64,000 nucleotides of DNA from Chengkuizengella sediminis. Its GTDB lineage: Bacteria; Bacillota; Bacilli; Paenibacillales; KCTC-33759. Made by a program: the position numbers and the translations under genes. The DNA is taken from contig NZ_SIJC01000003.1 of the NCBI RefSeq assembly GCF_010078385.1, positions 62,001 to 126,000 on the forward strand, read 5' to 3'. Positions 10,747-20,902 of this stretch are shown piece by piece. The stretch's first letter is position 1, and each line of letters opens with the position of its first letter. Under the pieces are notes generated by a model that saw nothing but the letters and a program-made list of their open reading frames with translations, made no database searches and was not told the origin of the DNA.

Positions 10747-11679
10747 ATGCCCCGCATACTCTTTTTAGTATTTATTTTACTGAGCCTCATTTGGGGTGGA
10801 TCTTTTTACTTTATGAAAATATTACTCGAAGATTTTGGTCCATGGACGATTGTTTTTCTCAGATCTTCCTTCGGATTCATTACCATTGTGACCATTATGC
10901 TCGTTTTGCGTAAACCTTTCGAGCTTCAAAAAATGCCTTGGTTTCCTTTAACGATCATAGCCTTAATCAATACAACAATTCCGTGGGCAATCATAGCATT
11001 TAGTGAAACTAGAATATCTAGCAGCATGGCATCTGTGTTAAATGCTACAACTCCACTGTGGACCATCGTAGTAGGTATTGCATTTTTCCGTGCGACAACC
11101 AATCGCTACCAATGGTTAGGAATCGGAATAGGTTTATTCGGTCTGATGATATTACTTGATGTGAATCCTGTTACTATGATTTCAGTAGATTTGTTGGGAT
11201 TTGTATGTATGATCGTGGCTTCGATTTGTTATGCGTTTGGATCTCAATTGTCTATGCGCCTGCTGACGGAGTTGTCCATGTATCAGATCACCTTCTGTAC
11301 TTTGTTCATCGTCACACTTAGCAGCGGAAGTGTTGCTCTAACCTTTGAATCCATTTCGATATCCCACCTAGCTTCGTGGACGAATATATCTGTGTTAATT
11401 GGTTTGGGTGTATTTGGATCAGGTATTGCCTACATTCTCTATTATTATTTGGTTCAAAGAGGGAGCGCTGAGTTTGCCACGATGGTCACTTATCTTATAC
11501 CAGCTACTGCCATCATATGGGGATATACACTGCTTAATGAAGAAGTGAAATGGAGCTTATTGGCGGGACTTGTTTTAGTACTTGGTGGAGTATTCATATC
11601 AACTAAAAAGCAAACGAGTAAGGTTGTTGATGTTCGAACGTTGAGACAACAGAAAATAAACGGAGCGTCAAAAATATGA
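10747..11679 (+). CDS. EamA/DMT-family transporter
   Basis: 310 residues with ten hydrophobic segments arranged as two EamA halves (LIWGGSFYFMKILLEDFGPW..., then LLGFVCMIVASICYAFGSQLSMRLL...). GTAGGA precedes the ATG. It starts 24 bases after the permease and is probably co-transcribed. DMT proteins of this kind export amino acids or related metabolites; the substrate is not evident. Confidence 0.88.
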   Translation: MPRILFLVFILLSLIWGGSFYFMKILLEDFGPWTIVFLRSSFGFITIVTIMLVLRKPFELQKMPWFPLTIIALINTTIPWAIIAFSETRISSSMASVLNATTPLWTIVVGIAFFRATTNRYQWLGIGIGLFGLMILLDVNPVTMISVDLLGFVCMIVASICYAFGSQLSMRLLTELSMYQITFCTLFIVTLSSGSVALTFESISISHLASWTNISVLIGLGVFGSGIAYILYYYLVQRGSAEFATMVTYLIPATAIIWGYTLLNEEVKWSLLAGLVLVLGGVFISTKKQTSKVVDVRTLRQQKINGASKI

Positions 11680-11690
11680 TTGGAAATAAA

Positions 11691-12608
11691 CTAACTAGCT
11701 TCAGTTGATGATTTAATCGGATTACTCCGAACTAATATAATCACCATCCCCCCAAAAGTAAGGAGTAACCCAAGTATTTGCAATATACTAGGACGAAAAC
11801 CAATAATCATTGTATCTAATAATATGGCCACTATTGGATCTAAAAAGACCAATGCTGAAATGAGTCTTGTTGGAAGGAATCTTACACTTCTAAAAAACAA
11901 AAAATACACCACACCTGTATGTATGACACCAATAATCGTAATCGCAATCCAATGATTAATCTGAAGTCCAGAAAAAGCACTAAAACTAACTAAAGGGAAT
12001 AACAAGATGGCACCAAGTGATGTTTGAATCACGGTCACAGCATAGGGAGATAACTGATGAATACCTTTACTGAGAAGTGTTAACAGAGCGTATAAAATAG
12101 CTGCTAAAAAAGGTAAGATAAGTCCTGATGAGAGTAATTGTTGAAACGGGGTATCCGTTCCTAAACCGGATATTAACATCGTACCGATAAAACATATCAA
12201 AATAGAAATAATCGCTAACCATGTTAGCTTTTCTCTATAAAGAAAACTTCCCAACAATAAAACGATAACGGGTGCTAGATAATAGATTGAGATGGCAACA
12301 GTAATTGGCATCATTTCAAATGCTTTAAAAAGGAAAACCCAGTTAGATACGAGTATTACTCCACATAATAAAACACGTTTCACTTCTCGTTTATTCCAGT
12401 TTTCATTTTTGAATTTACCGGATAATAACCAGAAAGCACCTAAAAATAAAGAAGCACAAACACAACGAACAAAAACTAACTCAAAAGCCTGAAGTCCAGT
12501 TTGTGCAGCTATAAATCCGATTGAACCAAAAATAGCCATTGCCAGACCCATACTGATCATAGCTAGTGATTTTTTAGGATGTTGCAAACTATTACTCAAT
12601 GGTAACAC
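11691..12608 (-). CDS. EamA/DMT-family transporter
   Basis: 305 residues, ten predicted membrane segments in two EamA repeats (MGLAMAIFGSIGFIAAQTGL..., GLILPFLAAILYALLTLLSKG...). It converges on the previous EamA gene with only 11 bases between stops. The start is uncertain: GTG at 12608 overlaps AAGGTAG, and an in-frame TTG three codons later has better spacing. Substrate unknown. Confidence 0.88.
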   Translation of the reverse strand: MLPLSNSLQHPKKSLAMISMGLAMAIFGSIGFIAAQTGLQAFELVFVRCVCASLFLGAFWLLSGKFKNENWNKREVKRVLLCGVILVSNWVFLFKAFEMMPITVAISIYYLAPVIVLLLGSFLYREKLTWLAIISILICFIGTMLISGLGTDTPFQQLLSSGLILPFLAAILYALLTLLSKGIHQLSPYAVTVIQTSLGAILLFPLVSFSAFSGLQINHWIAITIIGVIHTGVVYFLFFRSVRFLPTRLISALVFLDPIVAILLDTMIIGFRPSILQILGLLLTFGGMVIILVRSNPIKSSTEAS

Positions 12609-12742
12609 CTACCTTATGATGTGAATCCAGTTATATTAATATTAACTGTATTCATATTAAATGATTTCATTTAAGCAAAACTTTCTTTCAGTGGTTTTTC
12701 CGTATCCTCTATGCTACTCCGGTTTATATTTGTAGAAATAAA

Positions 12743-12933
12743 GGGAATTTATGGTCTTATATTGCTGAATTTTATATATTCAGAAAGATAGAGGTATTTT
12801 GTGGTCTTAAATCGGGGAATTGATCAGAAATTACATCAAAACTAGCGAAAATCATAAAAATAAGACCACCGATTCCCGCTATTTTAAATATATATCAACA
12901 AAAGACTATATAAGACCAAAAAATCCCGCTATT
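12743..12933. repeat. Four-copy mirrored repeat (two each way)
   Basis: Four degenerate copies of a 24-base unit of the form AATAGCGGGAATnTnTGGTC plus TTAT: forward-like at 12743-12762 and 12787-12810, inverted at 12860-12883 and 12910-12933. Read together they fold into one long stem of about 190 bases. No ORF is present; it lies between two genes transcribed in the same direction. Confidence 0.6.
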
Positions 12934-13202
12934 CCATTTTTTTCATCAGAGATGCTTCAAAATGGGGATGAGTCTGTCTGACCGCATTCTAAAAAGAAAT
13001 TTTCAAAAAAACTCTTCTTATTATTGTATTACATTATATTTCTTATGGGCAATGATTTATTTGTGTTCATATAATAACAGCAAAATCAGTACATTCGGCA
13101 ATTTCAAAAACCAACCACTGCATGTGGTTAGTGATGAAACAAACTCCTGTTTAATATGGACTAAACATTAAGTCACTTTTGTGACATTTATAGAAAAAAA
13201 TA

Positions 13203-13237
13203 GAAGATGAAGCGATTCCCTCTGTCGCTCCATCTTC
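13203..13237 (-). terminator. Terminator of the xylFGH transcript
   Basis: GAAGATG(A)AGCGA pairs with TCGCT(C)CATCTTC; on the minus strand it is followed by CTATTTTTTT. It lies 346 bases past the permease stop, so the transcript has a long 3' untranslated region. Confidence 0.8.
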
Positions 13238-13275
13238 ATTTATGGAAGATACATCCCCGAAAAGTAATAAGTCGA

Positions 13276-13379
13276 CCATGTCCTTGTGGGCAGATTAAGA
13301 TTATTTCACGTCCATGTGAAACATCTGCATCAGCTCATCCAGAAACTGACAACATCGATACCAGCTCATCCTAAGCTGG
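13276..13379 (-). repeat. Array of short hairpins with GGA in each loop
   Basis: In the 3' region of the sugar transporter transcript four hairpins follow each other about 28 bases apart: 13276-13289 (weak), 13304-13321, 13331-13348 and 13361-13379. The last three have 6-bp stems and 6-7-base loops; read on the minus strand the loops are ATGGAC, CTGGAT and TAGGATG, the weak one AAGGAC. The same kind of hairpin occurs at 25227-25244 and 25254-25272. Confidence 0.6.
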
Positions 13380-13582
13380 GAAATTACTTCACTTTTTGGG
13401 GATGTTTCCGGTCTCCGCTTACAAAAGTAATTGGCTTACGCTACATAGTTTCATCTCACTTTTGTTTTTCCTCAAGGCTACTTTGAAATCACTTTTTATT
13501 TTTGGGAGATGTTTTTGCTTGAACCCGGTAAAAATCTTCTGCGTAAGCTGCTGAAGAACTGCTTCACTTTTGTAGGTTTGCC

Positions 13583-14758
13583 TTACCCTTTATTTTTTCT
13601 TTGTCTACTATAAATATCCATCCATACCGCTAGGATCAAAATACCACCCTTAACGATATATTGCCAGAACGTTTCAACACTCATTAAACTCATACCATTA
13701 TCTAAACTAGCCATAACTAATGCACCGATAATAGCTCCTGAGATGGTACCTGCTCCACCTAATAAACTCGTTCCACCAATAACAGCGGCAGCGATGGCAT
13801 CCAACTCATACATGTTACCAGCATTAACAGTTGCAGATCCAACCCTAGCTGTTAATAAAATACCTGCAATGGCAGCCAACGTATTTCCTAATACGAATAA
13901 CATCACTGTTCTTCTTTTAATGTTAATTCCTGATAAACGAGCTGCTTCTGGATTACCACCTATCGCATAAATCTGTCTTCCATATACCGTATTTTTAGCA
14001 ATAAACGTAAAGATAACAGCTAAGAAAATAACAACGAAAATTGGAATCGGTATCCCTTTATAACTATTCATAGCTAATACAAAAGTAAGGACTATTATAG
14101 AAACTAAAACGATTTTGAATAAGCTAAGCACCATGGGTTCGATATCAAAACCAAATTTCTTACGAGAAACTCTTTTCATAACTAATAGTAAGGCAAACAC
14201 ACCAATCGCCAAAATCCCGATTAATAGTCCCCAACCTGCAGGAACATACCCCGTACCTACTAATTTAAATCCATCTGATAAACCAGAGATCGTCTGACTA
14301 TTACTAATTCCTAACAATAGTCCTCTAAATATGAGCATCCCACCAAGGGTTACGATAAAAGCTGGTACAGCACGATAAGCAACCCACCAACCTTGCCATA
14401 ATCCAATTAATGCACCAAAAGCGATGGTTACAATAAACACAACAACGGCATTCCAGTCATAAGTTGAATTTAAAATGGCGGCCACTCCACCTGTTAAACC
14501 AACCAATGAACCAACAGACAAATCAATATGTCCTGCAACAATGATTAATACCATTCCGACTGCTAATACAGATGTAACTGACATTTGATTAAATAAATTA
14601 GATAAATTTCTTGGTTCTATGAAACTACCACCACTAAGAAACGTGAACAATATCCAAATCAAAACTAAAGCAGCGATCATCGTATAAGCTCTAAGATCAA
14701 ATTTGATCCATTGTATTTTTTGTTTCTTTTCCAATGACTGTGTAGTATTTGTATTCAT
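13583..14758 (-). CDS. xylH: Sugar ABC transporter permease (xylose type)
   Basis: 391 residues, about ten hydrophobic segments, with the family features VGMVLIIVAGHIDLSVGSLVGLTGG and GGTSLLGGAGTISGAIIGALVMASLDNGMSLM. It forms the membrane channel of a CUT2-type importer. It starts one base after the ATPase stop. Closest recall is XylH/GguB/MmsB. D-xylose is suggested by the neighbouring XylFII-LytS-YesN set, not by this protein itself. Confidence 0.9.
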   Translation of the reverse strand: MNTNTTQSLEKKQKIQWIKFDLRAYTMIAALVLIWILFTFLSGGSFIEPRNLSNLFNQMSVTSVLAVGMVLIIVAGHIDLSVGSLVGLTGGVAAILNSTYDWNAVVVFIVTIAFGALIGLWQGWWVAYRAVPAFIVTLGGMLIFRGLLLGISNSQTISGLSDGFKLVGTGYVPAGWGLLIGILAIGVFALLLVMKRVSRKKFGFDIEPMVLSLFKIVLVSIIVLTFVLAMNSYKGIPIPIFVVIFLAVIFTFIAKNTVYGRQIYAIGGNPEAARLSGINIKRRTVMLFVLGNTLAAIAGILLTARVGSATVNAGNMYELDAIAAAVIGGTSLLGGAGTISGAIIGALVMASLDNGMSLMSVETFWQYIVKGGILILAVWMDIYSRQRKNKG

Positions 14759-14759
14759 T

Positions 14760-16277
14760 TTACTTACCTCCCGTAGCTGCTACCATAATTTTCTCTTGCG
14801 TTGCATCTTTGTAATCAAACTCACCCGTTAGTTGTCCTTCATTTAATACTAAAACACGATGGCTAATCCCCAATACTTCTGGTAGTTCGGATGAGATCAT
14901 TATAATAGCCACACCTTTTTTGATTAGTTCATTCATAATATTATAAATTTCAAACTTAGCACCAACATCAATACCACGTGTAGGTTCATCCACAATTAAT
15001 ACTTTTGGTTCTGTCATTAACCATTTACCAAGGACAACCTTCTGTTGATTTCCACCACTTAAGTTTCCTACTATACTTTCTACAGATGGAGCTTTAATTC
15101 GTAATGACTGATGATATAGTTTTGAATGTTTGATCTCTTCGTTTTCACTAATCACACCATATGGTGAAATCCATTTCAAGCTTGGTAAAGTGATGTTATT
15201 TTGGATACTCATCCCCAGCACCAGTCCATATTTTTTTCGATCCTCTGAAACTAACGCAAGTCCCTTTTTAATCGCATGTTCGGTATTTTTAATCTTGACT
15301 TTCTCACCATCAATTTCAACTTCACCACTAGTTAAACCAGCATAGGTACCAAATAAACTCATCACTAGCTCCGTACGTCCAGCACCCATCAGACCAGAAA
15401 TCCCTAGTATTTCTCCCTTACGTACTTCAAAGGACACATTATCAATTAGATTTTTACCTGCTTGATCTGGATCTTTCACTGAATAGTTTTTAACAGATAA
15501 AACAATATCTCCAGGATTGGCTTCAACACGTGGGAATCTTTCTGTTAATTCACGTCCAACCATTAATGAAATCACCTTATCTTCATCAATTTCAGCCGTG
15601 TCATGTGTTGCTACCGTTTGCCCGTCACGTAATATCGTAATGGAGTCTGCTATATCAAAAACTTCGTTTAACTTATGAGAAATATAAATGCAAGTTACTC
15701 CGCGCTTTTTAAACTCTCTTAATATGTTTAATAGGATCTCAACTTCTTTTTCTGTAAGTGCAGCCGTAGGCTCGTCTAATATTAAAATTTTTGCATCTTT
15801 TGATAACGCCTTTGCAATTTCAATTAATTGCTGCTGACCAATTCCTAGTGTTCCAGTAATTTGATCCGGTTTAATTCCCGCTAATCCTACTTCAGCTAAC
15901 CATTTTTCCGTTTCACTATAGACATAGTCCCATTGGATGACTCCAAGTTTTTGAGGTTCATTTCCTAAAAATAAGTTTTCTGCTACCGTCATACCTCTTA
16001 CCAAAGCCAATTCCTGATAAATAATAGCAATCCCAGCTTCTTCTGCATCTCTAATATTCGTAAAAGCTTTATTATCCCCATCCACAAGGATTTCACCTTC
16101 ATAGGTTCCCTCAGGATATAACCCACTTAATACTTTCATTAAGGTTGATTTACCTGCACCGTTCTCACCACACAATGCGTGTACTTCTCCTTTATTCACT
16201 TTAAATGTCACTTGGTCCAAAGCTTTTACACCAGGAAATTCTTTGGTGATTTGTTTCATTTCTAATGCAATTGTCAT
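14760..16277 (-). CDS. xylG: Sugar ABC transporter ATPase (xylose type)
   Basis: 505 residues with two fused nucleotide-binding domains as in all CUT2 ATPases. First domain: Walker A GENGAGKST, signature LGIGQQQLIEIAKAL, Walker B ILILDEPTAAL. Second domain: GLMGAGRTE with the usual degenerate P-loop, signature LSGGNQQKVVLGKWL and Walker B VLIVDEPTRGIDVGAK. It energises sugar uptake with the permease and binding protein on either side. Confidence 0.93.
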   Translation of the reverse strand: MTIALEMKQITKEFPGVKALDQVTFKVNKGEVHALCGENGAGKSTLMKVLSGLYPEGTYEGEILVDGDNKAFTNIRDAEEAGIAIIYQELALVRGMTVAENLFLGNEPQKLGVIQWDYVYSETEKWLAEVGLAGIKPDQITGTLGIGQQQLIEIAKALSKDAKILILDEPTAALTEKEVEILLNILREFKKRGVTCIYISHKLNEVFDIADSITILRDGQTVATHDTAEIDEDKVISLMVGRELTERFPRVEANPGDIVLSVKNYSVKDPDQAGKNLIDNVSFEVRKGEILGISGLMGAGRTELVMSLFGTYAGLTSGEVEIDGEKVKIKNTEHAIKKGLALVSEDRKKYGLVLGMSIQNNITLPSLKWISPYGVISENEEIKHSKLYHQSLRIKAPSVESIVGNLSGGNQQKVVLGKWLMTEPKVLIVDEPTRGIDVGAKFEIYNIMNELIKKGVAIIMISSELPEVLGISHRVLVLNEGQLTGEFDYKDATQEKIMVAATGGK

Positions 16278-16304
16278 TTTTGTTCTCCCCCCTGCTATAG
16301 TACA

Positions 16305-16366
16305 TGTTCAAAAAGTTCGATTTTCAGCACCGAGAAAATTGTGCGAGTGAACTTTTTGAACAACCT
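16305..16366. repeat. Short copy of a dispersed inverted-repeat element
   Basis: About 62 bases bounded by GTTCAAAAAGTTC (16306-16318) and GAACTTTTTGAACAAC (16349-16364), with a core TTTTCAGCACCGAGAAAATT. The same ends and core begin the longer copy at 25006-25298. It lies between xylF and xylG. Confidence 0.75.
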
Positions 16367-16437
16367 CTATGAGTAAAAAGCTTGTATTGGAGTAATTAAG
16401 TAAAATCTTTTATTAAATTCAATTCATGCCTTTTTTT

Positions 16438-16466
16438 GAGGATAGAATCTAAACTTTCCTATCCTC
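16438..16466 (-). promoter_or_regulatory. Intercistronic stem-loop after xylF
   Basis: GAGGATAG/CTATCCTC, 62-90 bases after the xylF stop. No T-run follows on either strand, so it is more likely an mRNA-stabilising or partial-attenuation hairpin, as often found behind binding-protein genes that must be made in excess. Confidence 0.55.
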
Positions 16467-16527
16467 TAAAAAAGGGGGGGAACTAAAGGAGCAAGTCCTT
16501 CATTTTCCCCGCTAAACTAAACATTGA

Positions 16528-17592
16528 TTATTCTCCGTATACATCCTCTTGAGAGTGGAATCCATCAGCAATAACAGTTTCATCAATGTTATCTTGGCTA
16601 ACTGGAATTGGATCTAAAAGAATAGATGGAACATCTTTAAAGTCATTGTTTACAACTTTATCCGTTTCAGGAGTTTTACCATTTGCTAAGTCAATTGCTA
16701 ATTGAGCAGAATTGTAAGCTAAATCTTTGATTGGTTTATAAACAGTCATTGTTTGTGTACCTTCAACAATTCTTTGAATTCCAGCAAGTTCAGCATCTTG
16801 ACCAGATACAGGGATTTGTCCCGCTAATCCTTGTTGATCAAGTGCTTGGATAACACCACCCGCTGTACCATCATTAGCAGCAACGACTGCATCAATGTTG
16901 TTTTCGTTTTTAGTTAAAGCATTTTCCATATTTGCTAATGCATTCGCAGGGTCCCAACCTTCTGTGAATTGCTCATACACGATCGTAATATCACCTTTAT
17001 CAACTAAAGGTTGAAGAATGTTCATTTGTCCTTGTTTAAATAAGTGTGCATTGTTATCTGTCTCAGCACCTTCGATAAGTACATAGTTACCAGTTGGTGC
17101 AGCTTCTACGATTGCAGTAGCTTGCATTTCACCTACACGTTCGTTATCAAAAGAAACATATAAATCTACATCAGCTTCTTTAATTAAACGGTCATACGAT
17201 AAAACTTTGATTCCAGCTTCATGTGCTTTTTCAACAATTGCCGCTGCTGCTTTAGCTGAATGAGGAACTACGACTAAAACGTCTACCCCTTGGCTAATTA
17301 AGTTTTCAGCTTGAGAAATTTGCTTTGCATCGTCACTGTTTGCTGATTGTACTAATACTTCTGCACCTAACTCTTCTGCTTTTTCAACAAAGAAGTCACG
17401 GTCTCTTTGCCAACGCTCTTCTTGTAATGTATCCATAGAGAAACCGATTACAATCTTATCGTCACTTGCATCATTACCACTGTCATTACTTCCAGTGTCA
17501 GTTCCTTCATCACTATTACCACACGCAGCTAATGAAAATACAAATACTAACGCTAGTAATAAAACCCCAAACTTTTTGAATTTTGTGTTCAT
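16528..17592 (-). CDS. xylF: Sugar ABC transporter substrate-binding lipoprotein
   Basis: 354 residues. The signal peptide ends in a lipobox (LAAC, Cys about 24) followed by a Ser/Gly/Asp-rich linker. The periplasmic-binding fold begins KIVIGFSMDTLQEERWQRD, with NSDDAKQISQAENLISQGVDVLVV and AANDGTAGGVIQAL typical of XylF/ChvE-type proteins. It captures the sugar outside the membrane and delivers it to XylGH. Start at ATG 17592 behind AGGAGAGG. The space between this gene and the IS element upstream is only about 120 bases. Confidence 0.93.
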   Translation of the reverse strand: MNTKFKKFGVLLLALVFVFSLAACGNSDEGTDTGSNDSGNDASDDKIVIGFSMDTLQEERWQRDRDFFVEKAEELGAEVLVQSANSDDAKQISQAENLISQGVDVLVVVPHSAKAAAAIVEKAHEAGIKVLSYDRLIKEADVDLYVSFDNERVGEMQATAIVEAAPTGNYVLIEGAETDNNAHLFKQGQMNILQPLVDKGDITIVYEQFTEGWDPANALANMENALTKNENNIDAVVAANDGTAGGVIQALDQQGLAGQIPVSGQDAELAGIQRIVEGTQTMTVYKPIKDLAYNSAQLAIDLANGKTPETDKVVNNDFKDVPSILLDPIPVSQDNIDETVIADGFHSQEDVYGE

Positions 17593-17713
17593 TTGTACCT
17601 CTCCTTTTTAATATAAGTATTTACAATAATAAGACTACCAAGAAATATATTCTTTGTGAGATATAATCGTCTGTACTTTATTGGTATATACAGCACTTTT
17701 TTATGTTCACCCT

Positions 17714-17830
17714 TTGAACTCTCCCACCACTTAACGCTTTACGTTTGATGTGGAGGATTCCTAGGTACAGAAACCTAATGGTCTCTAATGGATTAGGCTA
17801 TCCCCGTAGTTCCTACGGTTAAGAGACGAA
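17714..17830 (-). ncRNA. Candidate omega (reRNA) guide RNA of TnpB
   Basis: In this family the guide RNA overlaps the end of tnpB and the right end of the element. Here the minus strand after the tnpB stop has nested hairpins (CCTAATCC..GATTAGG region, then CCATTAGGTTTC..AACCT) and ends GTGGTGGGAGAGTTCAA; the guide would begin immediately after, in AGGGTGAACATAAAAAAGTG. Prediction by position and structure only. Confidence 0.5.
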
Positions 17831-18914
17831 TGGCTTCGTTTCTTAGATTAAGTCCTGCGTTAATATCTCGATCATGATGAGTATGGCATGATGGGCATTC
17901 CCATTCTCGCAAATTAAGATTCTTAACGTCTTTGTTTTTGTATCCGCAATGAGAACAAAGTTGGCTTGAAGCGAATGTTTTAGATACAATAATCACATAT
18001 TTGCCATACCATTTCGCTTTATATTCAAGCATCGCACGAAACTTTGCCCAAGAGACTTCCGTTATTGCTTTTGCTAGATTTCCGTTTTTGAGCATGTTTT
18101 TTACTTGCAAGTCTTCTAACCCGATAATGTCGTGGTTTTTGACAACTTCGGTTGAAATTTTTTGCAAATAATCATTTCTAGCATTGGATATTTTCTCTTG
18201 GATACACGCCACTTTCACTCGTTGCTTATTCCAGTTTGAACTGCCTTTTGTACGTCTAGAAAGAATGCGCTGAGCTTCAGCTAACTTTTTTTCTAAGCTT
18301 CTAAAGAACTTAAGATTAGTATATGTAGTGCCATCCGAAAGGATAGCAAACTGTTTTAATCCAACATCAATTCCTATGGAGGAATTTGTTTTATGTAGGG
18401 GATGAATTTCTACTTCAGCAAGAATAGAAACAAAATATTTCCCACTCGGATTACGTCTTACCGTAGCATTGATAATTCTACCGTCTATTTCACGACTTTT
18501 AGCGTACTTAACGAGACCGAGTTTAGGTAGTTTGAGTTTGTTATTGATGATGGCAATATTTCCGTTGGTATGCTTCGTGGTATAAGATTGAACTTTATTC
18601 TTCTTCGATTTAAACTTTGGAGCATCATTTTGCTTTTTGAAGAAACGGTCAAAAGAATCTGATAGATGACGAAGTGAAGATTGCAAAGCAATGCTATCCA
18701 CTTCTTTTAACCACATGAATTCTCTCTTTAGTTTGGGTAATTCAGAGGAGCATGTTCCATACGATAAGCCTTTTCCCGTTTCTTTATATGTATCATTCCA
18801 CAAACCTAAGAAACGATTAAACAAAAAACGACTGCAACCCATCGTTTTATGGATTAGATTTTCTTGTTTCTTTGTAGGATAGATGCGAAATTTATAGGCT
18901 TTATTGACTAACAT
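17793..18914 (-). CDS. tnpB: TnpB, RNA-guided nuclease of an IS605-family element
   Basis: 373 residues, usual TnpB length and apparently intact. RuvC residues: Asp183 in [10 protein letters not shown], Glu267 in GLEDLQ, Asp350 in DRDINAGLN; zinc ribbon Cys320/323/340/343 (CSHCGY...CPSCH). The N-terminus [15 protein letters not shown] is typical. TnpB is an RNA-guided DNA nuclease that helps the element persist at its donor site. Start by GAGAGGTGAGG just before ATG 18914. Without TnpA this copy cannot move by itself. Confidence 0.95.
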   Translation of the reverse strand: MLVNKAYKFRIYPTKKQENLIHKTMGCSRFLFNRFLGLWNDTYKETGKGLSYGTCSSELPKLKREFMWLKEVDSIALQSSLRHLSDSFDRFFKKQNDAPKFKSKKNKVQSYTTKHTNGNIAIINNKLKLPKLGLVKYAKSREIDGRIINATVRRNPSGKYFVSILAEVEIHPLHKTNSSIGIDVGLKQFAILSDGTTYTNLKFFRSLEKKLAEAQRILSRRTKGSSNWNKQRVKVACIQEKISNARNDYLQKISTEVVKNHDIIGLEDLQVKNMLKNGNLAKAITEVSWAKFRAMLEYKAKWYGKYVIIVSKTFASSQLCSHCGYKNKDVKNLNLREWECPSCHTHHDRDINAGLNLRNEAIRLLTVGTTGIA

Positions 18915-19066
18915 TTCCTCACCTCTCTTAGTTTCATTTTACAACAAAATTGACATAGTTACAAACATTTGTTCGATTATGCAGGTGCATTCAACCCCCA
19001 CTTAACTTTCATTCGTTTCACATTGTTTCAGTTTGAAGTTGGAGGTCTTCTGCTAGGAATAGATAA

Positions 19067-19119
19067 AAAAAACACTAATATGGAAGTTTTTTAATAAACT
19101 AACCAAACTAGTGTTTTTT
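19067..19119 (-). terminator. Terminator of the sensing/chemoreceptor operon
   Basis: AAAAAACACTA/TAGTGTTTTTT with T-run on the minus strand, 35 bases after the chemoreceptor stop and just upstream of the IS element. Confidence 0.85.
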
Positions 19120-19153
19120 GCAAAAATATGTTTTCTATCCTATATCGTTTAAT

Positions 19154-20872
19154 CTATTCTTGTTGAAATTGAGCTACAAGTTTTTTAAGCATCCCCGCTT
19201 CCTCTGATAATTGTTTCGTCTGCTCTAAAATATGTTCAGTATTTGCCTGCTGTTGCTGTGAGGAGGCTGCAACCTCTTCGTTGGCGGCTGATTGCTCTTG
19301 AACTAGCGCACTAATATTATCAAAGATTGCTACGATTTCTCTTACATGCTCTAGAACAAAATTAGCTTCCTCTTTTGTTAGTTCTCCATTTGTTTTCACT
19401 TTATTGTTCATCTCGTGAATTAAACTAAAGGTGTTTTGTAATTCTTTCATACTACTACTACCTAGATGTATGATTTCCGTACTTTGCTCTGAATGTTGGA
19501 CGGTATCAATTAACTTCTCCTGGATCTCCTGGATCAGAGCTACAATATTTACAGAGGAATGACTCGTTTGTTTTGAAAGTTCCCTAATTTCTTTGGCAAT
19601 CACTGCAAAACCTTTACCATGCTCTCCAGCACGAGAAGCTTCAATCCCAGCATTAATGGATAATAAATTGGTTTGTCGAGATACTTCCTCTATGATTGTG
19701 TTAATCTCCACTATTTTATGTAAGGTTTGTTGGAAATAGTGTATAGACTGATTAGTTAGATCTGTTTGATGTTGTATTTTCTCCATTTGACTTAATAATG
19801 ATTGAACCTGTGTATTTCCTTTTTTAGAATAATCATTTGCATTTTTTGCTAAACCATAGGTTTCCTCAGCATAGGTTGCAACAGAACTTAATTTATCAAA
19901 GGATTGTTGTAAAAATTGTTGCGTATCCTGTGTTTTTTCACTTTGAACAATCGATTGATCACTCATATTCACAGCAGCAGATGAAATTTCATTTGATGCT
20001 AAGGATAATTCCTCACAATGAGTTGTGATTTGTTTTGAAGAGGAAACCACATATTCAGTTGTATTACGAATTTGCGACACCATATTGTTGATCGTTTCTA
20101 ATATTTTATTCACATAGTCCCCAGTATCCTGTATTTCATCTCCCGAATGAATAAGAACACGTTCACTAAGATCTCCTTTAGATTCACTTAAATCTTTTAA
20201 TACTTCATTGATTTTTCCAATCGGACTCATCACAGAACGTGTTGTCCAAATAGATAGGAAAACTGATAAAATGATAACCATGAACATAGATATCATGGTA
20301 AAATTTCGACTCAAATCATATTGAGACTGATTGCTCTCAACGACAGCATTCATTCCGCTCAAACTGATATTAATTAATTCATCTAACCTTTCATGTAAGT
20401 CCATATAGAAACGATAAGCATTCGTTTCATAAATATATTGAGCACCTGCAGTATTCCCTTCTTGTATTTGTTCCAACATATTCTCATGCGTAGATGTATA
20501 AGCATCAAATTGCATCTGAAACAAACCAGCTGTTTTCTTCCCTTCATCTGATAACGTTTTCTGTAAGTATGCATCTACAGCATCGATCAATTCTTGTTGT
20601 TTATCCGCCATTTCCATTGCGATATCACCCGTTTGATTACTCAGGTATATCCCTTCTAACTCCCTATATTCTTGCGCAATTAATTTAATTTCATACGCTT
20701 TAGAAACGTTAGGCATCCAATAATTCGTAATGATTTTTGTATTTTCATTAGACTTATTACCCGTCATTAAGAAAAAGAGCCCTCCAAATATAAGAAAAAG
20801 GCACAATACACCAAATGCGATACTTAATTTCATTCGAATGGTTAACTTCATTTTCATCTTACGATCCTTCAA
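19154..20872 (-). CDS. Methyl-accepting chemotaxis protein
   Basis: 572 residues. TM1 at about 14-35, an extracellular four-helix-type sensor (residues 36-190), TM2 about 192-212, HAMP ([26 protein letters not shown]), then the cytoplasmic coiled coil with the conserved tip [43 protein letters not shown]. It should signal through CheW/CheA. It follows the YesN-type gene by 30 bases and is the last gene of that operon, so it probably gives chemotaxis to the sugar or its binding protein. TTG 20872 (site GAGGGG) and ATG 20857 (site AAGGAT) are both possible starts. Confidence 0.93.
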   Translation of the reverse strand: MKDRKMKMKLTIRMKLSIAFGVLCLFLIFGGLFFLMTGNKSNENTKIITNYWMPNVSKAYEIKLIAQEYRELEGIYLSNQTGDIAMEMADKQQELIDAVDAYLQKTLSDEGKKTAGLFQMQFDAYTSTHENMLEQIQEGNTAGAQYIYETNAYRFYMDLHERLDELINISLSGMNAVVESNQSQYDLSRNFTMISMFMVIILSVFLSIWTTRSVMSPIGKINEVLKDLSESKGDLSERVLIHSGDEIQDTGDYVNKILETINNMVSQIRNTTEYVVSSSKQITTHCEELSLASNEISSAAVNMSDQSIVQSEKTQDTQQFLQQSFDKLSSVATYAEETYGLAKNANDYSKKGNTQVQSLLSQMEKIQHQTDLTNQSIHYFQQTLHKIVEINTIIEEVSRQTNLLSINAGIEASRAGEHGKGFAVIAKEIRELSKQTSHSSVNIVALIQEIQEKLIDTVQHSEQSTEIIHLGSSSMKELQNTFSLIHEMNNKVKTNGELTKEEANFVLEHVREIVAIFDNISALVQEQSAANEEVAASSQQQQANTEHILEQTKQLSEEAGMLKKLVAQFQQE

Positions 20873-20902
20873 ATTTTATTCCCCTCTCATCTCATATTAC
20901 TT

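Larger units (their letters stand above)
17714..19006 (-). mobile_element. IS200/IS605-family element with tnpB only (IS1341-like)
   Basis: An intact tnpB without a tnpA. Proposed ends: the right end at TTGAACTCTCCC (17714-17725) and the left end near 18990-19006, where GTTAAGTGGGGGTTGAA (minus strand) resembles GTTAAGTGG..GAGTTCAA at the other end. No target duplication is expected for this family. It sits between the chemoreceptor terminator and the xylF leader. Confidence 0.7.

Noticed and set aside
16438..16466. Rho-independent terminator between xylF and xylG
   Set aside because: The stem is good but no T-run follows on either strand; called a stabilising stem-loop instead.
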